Part shown: positions 45,265 through 53,912 of the stretch, one piece after another
Numbering within the stretch: the first letter of the stretch is position 1
Layout: every line of letters begins with the position of its first letter
NCBI GenBank assembly: GCA_029243485.1
Contig: JAQWRY010000001.1
Span: 1-64,000 of the forward strand
Length of the DNA: 64,000 nucleotides
Direction: 5' to 3'
Source: Candidatus Binatia bacterium
GTDB taxonomy: Bacteria > Desulfobacterota > Binatia > UBA12015
The notes under the pieces: generated by a model
The model's database searches: none
What the model saw: only the letters and a program-made list of their open reading frames with translations
What the model was told of the DNA's origin: nothing
Translations under genes and position numbers: made by a program

Positions 45265-47640
45265 CTACCGCCTCGCCGGCGGAACCGCAAAAGCGACGGG
45301 CATCCTAGCGGGAGACAGCGCGTCTGGTTCCGGGTCGAGCGACAGCGGATGCTCCGGGGGCACCATGCCCGGCACGGCGAGCGGATCCGTCCAGATCGGC
45401 TCCTCCCCCGCGAGAAACGCCTCGATGACGAGCATCGCGTCGGAATCGTCCACGGCCGGTCGCCCCGTGCGTCGGTCCACTTCGACGAGAGTCACCCCGG
45501 CCGGCGCCTGGAACGGGCGCTCCGGCGAGGCCGCCGTCGCGCTCTGCATGAACGAGGTCCAGATCGGCAGGGCCGCGCGGCCCCCGGAGAGGTTCAGCAG
45601 CGCATCCCCGTCGAACCCGACCCAAGTGCCGGCGAGCAGATCGGGGGTGAACCCGATGAACCACGCGTCACGGTATTCGTTGGTCGTCCCGGTCTTGCCG
45701 GCGGCCGGGCGACCGAAGCCGAGCTTGCGAGCCCCGCGGGCCGTGCCCACATCGAGGACACCCTCCATCATGTGCGTGACCACGAAGGCTTCCGCCGGCG
45801 ACACGACGCGGGTGAAAACTGGAACCTCGCCCAGGATCTCTTGCCCTTCCCGACTCTCGACGCGCCGGATGGTGAACGGCTCGGCACGGATCCCACCACT
45901 CGCGAGTACGCCGTAGGCCGAGACCATCTCGAGCGGAGTCACCTCCGCCGACCCGAGCACGATCGAAGGAACGGCGGGCAACTTCGACTCGACCCCCATG
46001 CGTTGCGCGAGATCAATGATCGCCCCCAAGCCCACGACCTCCGCGACACGAGCCGCCGCCGCATTGGAGGACTTCTCCAATGCCGTGCGAACCGTGATCT
46101 CGCCGAGGTAGCGGTCGCCATAGTTCCGCGGCGTCCATTCTTGTTCTTCGTAGCTCCAGGTGAACGGCGTGTCGTCAACCAACGTAGCCGCGGTGATATG
46201 CCGCTCCGGATCCGTCGCAGCCACACCGGCGAGATAGACCACCGGCTTGAAGGCGGAGCCCGGCTGCCTGTGCGCCTGCGTCACCCGGTCGAACTGGCTC
46301 TGCACGTAGTCGCGACCACCGACGAGAGCGCGAACGGCGCCGGTACGAGGGGCGATCGCGACGAGAGCGGCCTCCAACCGATCCTCGGTCGCGCGCTCTC
46401 GCAACCCCGCATGGTCGGCCTCCAAGCCATCGAGTCCGGACCGCACCGCCTCCGTCGCATACTCCTGCAGAAGCGGATCCAGCGTGGTGTAGATGTGCAG
46501 GCCTTCGGTCGTGAGCACGACCTCACTGAACCGGTCCGCGAGCTCGCGCTTCACGTAGTCCACGAAGAACGCGGCATCCTTGCTCTCATTGCGCGGCGCC
46601 ACGACCCCCAACGAACTCGCGACGGCCTCCTCGAACGTCTCCTCGTCAATGTCCCCGGCTTCGAGAAGAAGGCGGAGAACGACGTCCCGGCGCGCCTTCG
46701 CCCTCTCCGGTGAACGGAATGGAGAGTAGGCATTCGGCGCCCGGATGAGGCCCGCAAGCAACGCCGCCTCGGCTGTGAGCAGGTCGCGTGGGTCCTTGCC
46801 GAAGTAGAAGTCCGACGCCTCGGCGACGCCGAAGATCCCTCGGGCGCCGCGTTGCCCGAGATAGATCTCGTTCAAGTAGTTCTCGAGGATCTGCATCTTC
46901 GAATACCGACGCTCGGCGACGAGGGCCATCGCCATCTCTTCGAGCTTGCGCGCGACGGTGCGATCGGACGTCAAGAAGAAATTCTTCATGAGCTGCTGCG
47001 TGAGCGTACTCCCGCCCTGCCGCACCTCGCCGGCGCGTACGTTCGCGACGAGAGCACGCCCGACGCCGATGACGTCCACTCCGTGGTGCTCGAAGTAGCG
47101 CGTATCCTCCGTCGCGAGGATCGCGCGGATAAGGGTCGGGGCCACGTCGACCACCCGCACGGCCCGACGCTTCTGGTATTCGCCCTGATAGATGCCCGTG
47201 AGTTCCTCGGGCTCGAGCGAAACCGCACCTCGGTCCTCGCCGGTATCGAGATCCACGACTTCGGACACCCGCCCGCCTGCCAGGACGAGACGAACGCGCT
47301 CCGTGGCGTGCCGGCCACGCGCCCCGGGACGGAGCGCGACCTCTAGGGCCGCCGCAGAGCGGCGAAACTCGCCACCCGCATGCGGTGCCTCGGCCACCTC
47401 GCGGTACCGCAACCGCTCGAGCCTTCTGGGGACACCCGAAGCCTCGATGTCGAGCCCCGGATGCAGGAGAAACTCGTCGCTGTAGATCCGCGACGGAAAG
47501 TCCCACCGGCGACCGGCGAACTTCTCGTCTACGATCTCAGCGTAATGCTGATACCCCAGCAGCACGGCGAGCCCTGCTGCTGCCCCGAGTGGAATCAGGG
47601 ACAGCAGCAGAACGATCGCCAGCGACCGTACGCGTCGCAT
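45265..47640 (-). CDS. Class A penicillin-binding protein (PBP1B-like)
   Basis: This 791-residue bifunctional enzyme has one N-terminal membrane helix and a UB2H-like region. The glycosyltransferase domain includes the catalytic glutamate in ATEDTRYFEHHG, QGGSTLTQQL and RKLEEMAMALVAERRYSK. The transpeptidase domain has SxxK (PGSAFKPV), SSN (KSSNAAAAR) and KTG (AGKTGTTNEY). It builds and crosslinks peptidoglycan. The ATG at 47640 is preferred over a TTG six bases upstream. DegQ/HtrA lies 25 bases upstream on the same strand. Confidence 0.93.
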   Translation of the reverse strand: MRRVRSLAIVLLLSLIPLGAAAGLAVLLGYQHYAEIVDEKFAGRRWDFPSRIYSDEFLLHPGLDIEASGVPRRLERLRYREVAEAPHAGGEFRRSAAALEVALRPGARGRHATERVRLVLAGGRVSEVVDLDTGEDRGAVSLEPEELTGIYQGEYQKRRAVRVVDVAPTLIRAILATEDTRYFEHHGVDVIGVGRALVANVRAGEVRQGGSTLTQQLMKNFFLTSDRTVARKLEEMAMALVAERRYSKMQILENYLNEIYLGQRGARGIFGVAEASDFYFGKDPRDLLTAEAALLAGLIRAPNAYSPFRSPERAKARRDVVLRLLLEAGDIDEETFEEAVASSLGVVAPRNESKDAAFFVDYVKRELADRFSEVVLTTEGLHIYTTLDPLLQEYATEAVRSGLDGLEADHAGLRERATEDRLEAALVAIAPRTGAVRALVGGRDYVQSQFDRVTQAHRQPGSAFKPVVYLAGVAATDPERHITAATLVDDTPFTWSYEEQEWTPRNYGDRYLGEITVRTALEKSSNAAAARVAEVVGLGAIIDLAQRMGVESKLPAVPSIVLGSAEVTPLEMVSAYGVLASGGIRAEPFTIRRVESREGQEILGEVPVFTRVVSPAEAFVVTHMMEGVLDVGTARGARKLGFGRPAAGKTGTTNEYRDAWFIGFTPDLLAGTWVGFDGDALLNLSGGRAALPIWTSFMQSATAASPERPFQAPAGVTLVEVDRRTGRPAVDDSDAMLVIEAFLAGEEPIWTDPLAVPGMVPPEHPLSLDPEPDALSPARMPVAFAVPPARR

Positions 47641-47665
47641 TCTCAATAGAGGCCGGGTCCGGCCC

Positions 47666-49273
47666 TCAGTCGTCGGTCGGCTTGAGGGCCAAGAACACAG
47701 TGTTACCGCCGCGGCGAACCAGCAGCAGCACGCTCTTGCCCTTCACCGCCTTCTTCACCTGGCCCATGTACTGGTCGACCGTCGAGACGGCCGCACGGTT
47801 GATCTCAAGGATCACGTCACCGCGTCGGAGGCCTGCGTCGGCCGCCGGACTACCGGCCTGCACGCTCGATACCAGGACACCGGCGACATCCGCCTCGAGC
47901 CCCAGCGATTCAGCAATCTCAGGCGTCAGGTTCTGAACGGTGAGGCCATAGGCTTCAGATTCGCCCTGGGCGACCTGCACGTCCTCGTCCTTCATCTCAC
48001 CGATCTCGAGATCGATCGTCTTCTTCTCGCCGTCGCGGATGACCATGACGGGGACGCTCTTGCCGATGGGCTCACGCGCCACCATCAGCGGCAACTGCGT
48101 CGACTCGGAAACGGTGTCTCCGTCAAACTCCACGATGACGTCACCGACCTTGATCCCCGCCTCGGCGGCCGGGCCACCCTTCACGACGTCCGCGACGAGA
48201 GCGCCGTGGGCGTCTTCCATCTCGAGCGAGTCCGCGATGTCCGGCGTGACCTTCTGGATCATCACACCCATCCAACCGCGGGTAACTTTCCCCTTCTCGC
48301 GGAGCTGAGGAATCAACTCCTTCGCGAGGTTGATGGGAACAGCGAAGCCGATGCCGATGTTGCCGCCGCTGCGGCTGAAAATCGAAGTGTTGATCCCGAC
48401 CACGCGCCCCTCGAGGTCGAGCAGCGGACCACCCGAGTTGCCCGGATTGATCGGCGCATCGGTCTGGATGAAGTCGTCATAGTTGCCTTGGCCGATGAAG
48501 CGACCCTTCGCGCTCACGATGCCAGCGGTGACGCTGAACTCGAGTCCGAACGGGTTACCGATCGCCATCACCCACTCCCCGACCTTCACCTGGTCGGAGT
48601 CGCCGAATGCGATCGCCGGGAACTCGTGGGCTCCGGTAATCTTGAGTACCGCGATGTCGGTCTTCGGATCGCGACCGATCAACTCCGCCTCGTACTCGTC
48701 ACCGTCGGTCGTCTTCACACTGATCGATTCGGAGTTCTCGACGACGTGGTTGTTCGTGAGGATGTAGCCCTGCTTGTCGAAGATGAAGCCGGATCCCAGA
48801 CTCTTGCGCGGCTGCTGCCGGCGGGGCATCGGGCCGAAGAAGCGCTCAAACGGCTCCCAGAATTCGCGCGGGTTGCCGCCGCCCCCCGGGCCGCCCGGTC
48901 CACTGGGTCCACCGGGTCCACCGGGTCCGCCCGGGCCACCCGGTCCGCCGGGACCACCCGGCGCGCCGTGAAAGCCACGGGATCCACTGCTGGTCTCTTT
49001 GTTCTCACTCGAGATGTTCACGACCGAATCCCGCGTACGCGCCGCGAGAGTCGCGAAGTCCGGCAGGGCGCAGCGCAGGCACGCCTCGGAGTCACCGGCG
49101 GCGACCTGGGACAGCATGCCGTCGCCAACCGCGGCAAGCCGCGTGGGCGCCACCGTCTCCGGCGCCGACTCCGCGATCGCTACCGTCGGCGATTCACCAC
49201 GGTTGCGCGCCGCAAGCGCACCCACCGCGAAACCCACCAACAGCAGGACGAGAACTTTCGTGACACTACGCAT
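47666..49273 (-). CDS. HtrA/DegQ-type periplasmic serine protease with collagen-like insert
   Basis: The 535-residue protease has a signal-anchor (residues 6-21), the triad His176 (NNHVVEN), Asp206 (KTDIAVL) and Ser280 (NPGNSGGPL), and two C-terminal PDZ domains. It degrades or refolds damaged envelope proteins. Between residues 103 and 133, in the N-terminal loop that in DegP regulates assembly, lies a run of Gly-Pro-Gly triplets. A CLRC pair (66-69) sits before it. The usual DegP region is longer but not collagen-like. It is 27 bases after a DUF1844 gene. Confidence 0.93.
   Translation of the reverse strand: MRSVTKVLVLLLVGFAVGALAARNRGESPTVAIAESAPETVAPTRLAAVGDGMLSQVAAGDSEACLRCALPDFATLAARTRDSVVNISSENKETSSGSRGFHGAPGGPGGPGGPGGPGGPGGPSGPGGPGGGGNPREFWEPFERFFGPMPRRQQPRKSLGSGFIFDKQGYILTNNHVVENSESISVKTTDGDEYEAELIGRDPKTDIAVLKITGAHEFPAIAFGDSDQVKVGEWVMAIGNPFGLEFSVTAGIVSAKGRFIGQGNYDDFIQTDAPINPGNSGGPLLDLEGRVVGINTSIFSRSGGNIGIGFAVPINLAKELIPQLREKGKVTRGWMGVMIQKVTPDIADSLEMEDAHGALVADVVKGGPAAEAGIKVGDVIVEFDGDTVSESTQLPLMVAREPIGKSVPVMVIRDGEKKTIDLEIGEMKDEDVQVAQGESEAYGLTVQNLTPEIAESLGLEADVAGVLVSSVQAGSPAADAGLRRGDVILEINRAAVSTVDQYMGQVKKAVKGKSVLLLVRRGGNTVFLALKPTDD
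48875..48967 (-). repeat. Collagen-like Gly-x-x triplet repeat in the HtrA gene
   Basis: About ten tandem 9-base units encode Gly-Pro-Gly and Gly-Gly-Pro steps, one interrupted by Ser. On the plus strand the units read CCGGGTCCA or near variants. Slipped-strand copy changes of 9 bases would keep the frame, so length variation is likely. Confidence 0.8.
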
Positions 49274-49300
49274 GAGTTTCAGTTTCCTCGAGCGGGCTCG

Positions 49301-49828
49301 TCATTCCGCAGAGCCACTCAGCTGAACGAAGCGCATCCGTAGATCGTACAGGATGCGCTCGAGGAGAGCGTGCTCGTCCTCGGTCAGGTTGCCTTTCGTC
49401 TTCTGCTCGAGAACACCGAGCAGATCGATGATGTTGCGGGCCGCGCCAAGTTCCTGACGCGGTTCGGCTCCGGGTGCTTCCGGGATCTCCCCAAGGCACA
49501 TCAGGGCCTGCGTACTCAAGCTCAGGACGAGTGTCGCGAACGATGGCTGCGCGTCCGCGGCAGTTCCCTCGTACGGCTCGCCCTGTGGGGCCGCGAGCTC
49601 CGGCTCCGGCTCGGGAGTCAACGCAGCAGGTGGTTCGGGAGGTTGTGGTGGTGGTGGCGGCGGCGGTGCCTCCGAAACCGGCGGCGGACTCTCCCGCACC
49701 GTTTCCACGACACCAGCTTGTTCCTCTTCTGACCGCTCACTGCCGTCGGACGCAAAGCGCCTCCGGTCGATGACCTTGAAGGAAGGCTCCGAGCCTTCCT
49801 CTTCCCGATCGTCCCGATCCCCGCTCAT
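49301..49828 (-). CDS. DUF1844 domain protein
   Basis: The 175-residue protein has an acidic N terminus with FKVIDRRRFASDGSE, a Pro/Glu-rich linker (about residues 45-80) and a C-terminal DUF1844 helix region: FATLVLSLSTQALMCLGEI, GAARNIIDLLGVLEQKTKGNL and LLERILYDLRMRFV. Such proteins are common and conserved in Gram-negative genomes but have no assigned function. The ATG at 49828 has a GGGAGAG site upstream. It probably leads the htrA-pbp1 transcript. Confidence 0.75.
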   Translation of the reverse strand: MSGDRDDREEEGSEPSFKVIDRRRFASDGSERSEEEQAGVVETVRESPPPVSEAPPPPPPPQPPEPPAALTPEPEPELAAPQGEPYEGTAADAQPSFATLVLSLSTQALMCLGEIPEAPGAEPRQELGAARNIIDLLGVLEQKTKGNLTEDEHALLERILYDLRMRFVQLSGSAE

Positions 49829-50093
49829 GCTCTCTCCCGTCCGCTCCTCACCACGCCTCTTGCCGGAACATACCAACCCCGACACTAGGATCGATGACCT
49901 CTGTGCTCTGTGCACCGGCATCGAGCGCGCGGGCCAGCGGGACCGACGGATCCTTGGACGCACGAGCGAGGCTTTTGTTCACAAGTGCTCGTCCCTGCGA
50001 GCAAGACGGCAACTGGCGCGGTGACGGCTGCGAAAAATTCTCGTTCGCAGCCTGTTTCCCATGCGATTTCGGTAATGCCGCCCTCAGGGGAAG

Positions 50094-50975
50094 TCAAGGA
50101 ACTGGGCCTTCCACGGCCTCCCAGACGGCCTCGCCGTCCTCTGGCCCGTCGAGCCGAACCGACCGAACCCCGGCTCCCCGCGGTGCGAACCTCTCCGGGG
50201 CCGAGGCCCGCAACAGGACGACGCTCCGGATGTCGAGCGCCGCGGCGACGTGGCTCGGGCCGGAGTCGTTTCCGACGTAGACCTGCGCCACGACCAGACA
50301 ACGAGCCAGCTCTTGCACAGTACGGGGACGGTGCACCTCCCCGACCTCGGCCGCCCACCAATCGTCCTCGCCCGACTCCGCAGGCCCTAAAAGCACCGAG
50401 ACCTGCCCCGCGGCGGCCCGTCGGAAGCGGCTGCCCACCTCTCGAAACAAGTCGCGGGGCGCCCTCTTTGCGGCCCCTCCGCTCCCGGGGTGGATCACCA
50501 GGTGCCGGCCCGGGCAGTCTGCGCCTCCCCCAGGAAGGCCCAGGCGTGGGGCGCTGCCGCCCGGGGCCCGGCCGCCGGACACCTGCGCCAGCATCTCATC
50601 CACGGCGTGCCCGGGCCCCTCCCGACTCGGAAACGGGAAAACCCGGGCGTTGCCGGCCGCGCGCAAGCGACCCGTAAACTCCGCACTGGCGGAGCCCGTG
50701 AAGCTCACGACGCGCTCATACCGCCGCAGCCAATCCCCGTTCCCATCCGCACCCACCAGCGGCGAAAACAGGCGCGCCACCTCGACGGCGTCGAGGGAGG
50801 CGGTCTCCGGTTGCGACGGGAACAGCTTGGCCACCCCGGCGGCCGCACCCCGCGCCTGAAAGGTCACAGGCCCCCGAGAGGCCAGCCACGCGACCGCCGG
50901 CTCGACGCACACTGCATCGCCCAGAGCGCCCGGGAAGAGGACGAGGGAACCCGAGGAGCCGTCTTCAATCTCCAC
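50094..50975 (-). CDS. Glycosyltransferase family 9 (heptosyltransferase-like)
   Basis: The 293-residue protein resembles GT9 enzymes that add heptose to the lipopolysaccharide core. It starts LVLFPGALGDAVCVEPAV, has a middle HLVIHPGSGGAAKRAP with the ADP-sugar binding Gly-rich loop, and ends YVGNDSGPSHVAAALDIRSVVLL, the family signature. It is shorter than E. coli WaaC/WaaF and lacks some N-terminal residues, so the GTG at 50975 is uncertain; a TTG near 50995 is possible. It diverges from cysK with only 25 bases between. The acceptor is unknown. Confidence 0.75.
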   Translation of the reverse strand: MEIEDGSSGSLVLFPGALGDAVCVEPAVAWLASRGPVTFQARGAAAGVAKLFPSQPETASLDAVEVARLFSPLVGADGNGDWLRRYERVVSFTGSASAEFTGRLRAAGNARVFPFPSREGPGHAVDEMLAQVSGGRAPGGSAPRLGLPGGGADCPGRHLVIHPGSGGAAKRAPRDLFREVGSRFRRAAAGQVSVLLGPAESGEDDWWAAEVGEVHRPRTVQELARCLVVAQVYVGNDSGPSHVAAALDIRSVVLLRASAPERFAPRGAGVRSVRLDGPEDGEAVWEAVEGPVP

Positions 50976-51000
50976 AGGGGTTCCGTTAGCATCCAAGCCG

Positions 51001-51945
51001 ATGCCCGCCCCAAATCTCGTTGCTCGATCGCCTCTCGATCTGATCGGTAACACCCCGGCCGTTCGCCTGAACCGTATGACCGAGCCCGGCGACGCTGAGG
51101 TCTGGGCGAAGCTCGAACTGTCCAATCTCGGCGGCTCCGTCAAAGACCGGATCTGCCTCAGCATGATCGAAGACGCCGAGCGGACCGGCCGCCTCCGCCC
51201 CGGTGACGTGGTCGTCGAACCTACCAGCGGCAACACGGGCATCGGGCTCGCTCTCGTCTGCGCGACGAAGGGCTACCGGCTGATCCTCACGATGCCCGAC
51301 ACGATGAGCCAAGAACGCCGCAGTCTCCTCATGGCGTACGGTGCCGAGGTCGAGCTCACACCGGACAACAAAGGCATGAGTGCTGCCATCGCGCGGGCCG
51401 AAGAGATCGCCGCCGCCGAGCCGAACTCCTTCATGCCGCAGCAGTTCAGCAATCCCGCGAACCCCGAGGCACATCGCCAAACGACGGCACCGGAAATCCT
51501 GGAGCAGTTCCCGAACCTCGACGCCTTCGTCGCGGGCGTCGGTACCGGAGGTACTGTGACGGGCGTCGGCCAGACCCTCCATGCCGAGCGCCCCGGCTGC
51601 CTCGTCGTCGCGGTCGAACCCAAACGATCCCCAGTCGTGTCCGGCGGCGAGCCCGGCCTTCACCGGATCCAGGGCATCGGCGCCGGCTTCGTCCCGGCCA
51701 ACCTCCACGCGAGCGCATATGAACGCATCCTTCCGATCGACGACGAGACCGCGACCAAGACCTCGCGCGCACTCGCGCGCCGCGAGGGCATCCTCGCCGG
51801 CATCTCGTCGGGAGCCAATTGCGCAGCCGCCATCGAGATTGCGCGCGAACTCGGAGAGGGGAAGATTGTCTTGACCCTGTTCTGCGACAGCGGCGAGCGC
51901 TATCTGACGACCGACCTCTTCCGCGGCGAAGGAGAAGGCACATGA
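51001..51945 (+). CDS. cysK: Cysteine synthase A
   Basis: CysK makes cysteine from O-acetylserine and sulfide. The 314-residue PLP enzyme has LDLIGNTPAVRLNRM, the cofactor Lys48 in LGGSVKDRICLSM, the PLP loop TSGNTGIGLAL, GVGTGGTVTGV and GISSGANCAAAIEIA. It is a second, sulfide-dependent synthase besides the carrier-dependent CysM at 16464. Its stop overlaps the larE start as ATGA, so both are made from the same mRNA. A weak upstream region suggests the promoter lies in or near the divergent GT9 start. Confidence 0.93.
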   Translation: MPAPNLVARSPLDLIGNTPAVRLNRMTEPGDAEVWAKLELSNLGGSVKDRICLSMIEDAERTGRLRPGDVVVEPTSGNTGIGLALVCATKGYRLILTMPDTMSQERRSLLMAYGAEVELTPDNKGMSAAIARAEEIAAAEPNSFMPQQFSNPANPEAHRQTTAPEILEQFPNLDAFVAGVGTGGTVTGVGQTLHAERPGCLVVAVEPKRSPVVSGGEPGLHRIQGIGAGFVPANLHASAYERILPIDDETATKTSRALARREGILAGISSGANCAAAIEIARELGEGKIVLTLFCDSGERYLTTDLFRGEGEGT

Positions 51946-52787
51946 GCGTGGACGCACCGGCCCTGACTCCCGAGGTGGCGGCGAAGCTGGACCAGCTTCG
52001 CCGCGCCCTCCGAAGCATCCCTAAAGCGATCGTCGCGTTCTCCGGCGGCGTCGATTCGACGTTCGTCCTGCGCATCGCCCGCGAGGAGATCGGCGTAGAA
52101 ACCTTGGCCCTCACGACGACGTCGGCATCGATGCCGGCGCGGGAGCTCGAAGAGGCCAAACGCCTGGCCACCGAGATCGGTGCCGAGCATGAGGTCGTAC
52201 CGACGGACGAGATGGTCGTCGGCGACTACGCGAAGAACCCGATCAACCGGTGCTACTTCTGCAAGGACAACCTCTACCGTATCTGCCACGAACACGCCGA
52301 CCGACGCGGGGCCGAGGTCATCCTGGACGGCGTCAACTCCGACGACCTCGGCGACTTCCGCCCGGGCCTCGATGCGGCCGAAGAACAGAGGGTGCGCCAC
52401 CCTCTCGTCGAAGTCGGCCTCCACAAAGACGAGATCCGTGCGATCAGCGCCGCACTCGGCTTGCCCACCTGGGACAAGCCGGCCTCGCCGTGCCTCGCAT
52501 CACGCTTCCCGTACGGAACCGCAATCACGCACGAACGACTGGGCCGCGTCGAGCAAGCGGAAGAAGTTTTGCACGACCTCGGCTTTCGCGAGTTCCGCGT
52601 GCGGTTCGAAGAAGATACGGCGCGCCTGGAAATCGCGACGGCGGAGATTCACCGCTGCTCAGACGACCGGGTGCGAAACGAACTCGTCGGTCGCATCCGC
52701 GCCACGGGCTTTACGCGCGTCGTTCTGGATCTCGCGGGTTTTCGCAGCGGCAGCCTCAATGAAGGCGTCGCCACGACAAAGCGCTGA
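51942..52787 (+). CDS. larE: LarE-like ATP-dependent sulfur transferase
   Basis: The 281-residue protein is a PP-loop ATPase: SGGVDS at 34-39 and DGVNSDDLGDFRPG near 129. It resembles LarE, which puts sulfur into the nickel-pincer cofactor of lactate racemase. It has three cysteines in the positions reported for iron-sulfur-type LarE proteins: Cys104 and Cys107 in NRCYFCK and Cys184 in SPCLASR. That may allow catalytic instead of sacrificial sulfur donation. LarB, LarC and LarA are not in the window. Coupling to cysK suggests cysteine-derived sulfur supply. Confidence 0.85.
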   Translation: MSVDAPALTPEVAAKLDQLRRALRSIPKAIVAFSGGVDSTFVLRIAREEIGVETLALTTTSASMPARELEEAKRLATEIGAEHEVVPTDEMVVGDYAKNPINRCYFCKDNLYRICHEHADRRGAEVILDGVNSDDLGDFRPGLDAAEEQRVRHPLVEVGLHKDEIRAISAALGLPTWDKPASPCLASRFPYGTAITHERLGRVEQAEEVLHDLGFREFRVRFEEDTARLEIATAEIHRCSDDRVRNELVGRIRATGFTRVVLDLAGFRSGSLNEGVATTKR

Positions 52788-52835
52788 GCAGGGCCGGACT
52801 CGAATCACACCGCGCGTACGCGGCAGGACGGGCGA

Positions 52836-53318
52836 CTACGGAGCGAAGATCGTCCGCAGCTCCTCCATGATCTTCTCTTCGGAGTGCGACCGGGCGATCG
52901 CCAGCTCCTTCACGAGGAGATTCCGTGCGGTATCGAGCATCTTGCGCTCTCCAAAAGAGAGCTCCTTGTCGCCCTTGAGCACGAAAAGATCTCGAAGCAC
53001 CTTGGCAATCTCGAGGACCGAACCGGTCTTGATCTTGTCGGTGTACTCGCGGTAGCGGCGGTTCCAGGTCTGCTGGTCGATCTCGACTTTCTTGTCGCGA
53101 AGGATCTTGTAGACCTTGGAAACGGTGTCCTTCCCGATGATCCGACGGAGCCCCACGGAATCGACGTTTTCGGTCGGAACCATGATGGTCATGTCGTTCT
53201 CGAGGAACCGGAGCATGTAGAACTTCTTCTCCGTTCCCGCAATCGTCTTGCTCTGAACGCTTTCGATGACCCCTACTCCGTGAGCGGGGTACACGACCTT
53301 CTCGCCAACCTTAAACAT
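52836..53318 (-). CDS. carD: CarD-family transcription regulator
   Basis: CarD/CdnL binds RNA polymerase beta and stabilises open promoter complexes, notably at rRNA genes. The 160-residue protein has the RID-like Tudor domain first (FKVGEKVVYPAHGVGVIESV, MLRFLENDMTIMVP), followed by the helical DNA-interacting part (QTWNRRYREYTDKIKTGS, ERKMLDTARNLLVKELA). This is the full family length. It stands alone, with its own promoter visible just upstream, and converges with larE. Confidence 0.94.
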   Translation of the reverse strand: MFKVGEKVVYPAHGVGVIESVQSKTIAGTEKKFYMLRFLENDMTIMVPTENVDSVGLRRIIGKDTVSKVYKILRDKKVEIDQQTWNRRYREYTDKIKTGSVLEIAKVLRDLFVLKGDKELSFGERKMLDTARNLLVKELAIARSHSEEKIMEELRTIFAP

Positions 53319-53346
53319 GTCGTTGGGACCTCCCGGTGAGCCTTAT

Positions 53347-53375
53347 AAAATAGCGCAAATTTGGCTTTGAAGCAA
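53347..53375 (-). promoter_or_regulatory. Sigma-70-type promoter of carD
   Basis: On the minus strand TTGCTT (53370-53375) and TATTTT (53347-53352) are spaced by 17 bases in an AT-rich island, which is rare in this GC-rich window. The start would be near 53340, with a GGGAGG ribosome site (53329-53334) before the ATG at 53318. Confidence 0.6.
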
Positions 53376-53426
53376 CTGACCAAATCCCCGCCGAGGGTAC
53401 AGCAGCAGATGCTTGGGCAACCGCCC

Positions 53427-53912
53427 TCAGGGCACGTCGCGGCATCCAAACCGGCGATTCATCACGACCGCGTCTCGCCCTGACCCGTAATAGTTCGGAC
53501 GACATCGGACCTGCTCGAAGCCACGAGAGGCGTACAGGTGTAATGCAATCGAACTCGTCGCTTCGACTTCGAGCGTTACGAGCTCGATCCGTTCATCGTG
53601 CGCCTCCGACAGCAACTGGTCAAGGAGCAATCCACCCAGACCACGCCCTCGCTCGGCGCGATCCACCGCGAGCGCGAGAAGATGCACTTCACCGGCAACC
53701 AGCCAGCGGACCACATAGCCAGCGACGGCATCCGACCCACGAGGACACGCCACACGCGCTAGGGAGAACGGTATCGAAAGCTCGTTTCGAAACGTGGCGA
53801 CGCTCCAAGGCGTCGGAGCCCAATCCGCCTCGATAGCGGCGACTTGATCGAGGTCCCCCTCGACCATCGGACGCAGCGTGAACACACCACGCGAAGCGTC
53901 CGAAGCGCTCAC
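53427..53912 (-). CDS. rimI: RimI-like N-acetyltransferase
   Basis: The 161-residue GNAT protein acetylates an N terminus, in E. coli that of S18. It starts FTLRPMVEGDLDQVAAIEA, has the core motif LALAVDRAERGRGLGGLLLDQLL for acetyl-CoA, and ends ALHLYASRGFEQVRCRPNYYGSGRDAVVM, the RimI signature. I use GTG 53912, which overlaps the fabH stop as GTGA; GTG 53936 is an alternative. In many genomes rimI is close to tsaB or tsaD; here it follows fabH instead. Confidence 0.85.
   Translation of the reverse strand: MSASDASRGVFTLRPMVEGDLDQVAAIEADWAPTPWSVATFRNELSIPFSLARVACPRGSDAVAGYVVRWLVAGEVHLLALAVDRAERGRGLGGLLLDQLLSEAHDERIELVTLEVEATSSIALHLYASRGFEQVRCRPNYYGSGRDAVVMNRRFGCRDVP

Noticed and set aside
44374-46713. 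A 779-codon open frame antisense to tsaD, the TPR lipoprotein and PBP1
   Set aside because: It runs opposite to three well-supported genes and has a low-complexity Arg-rich translation.
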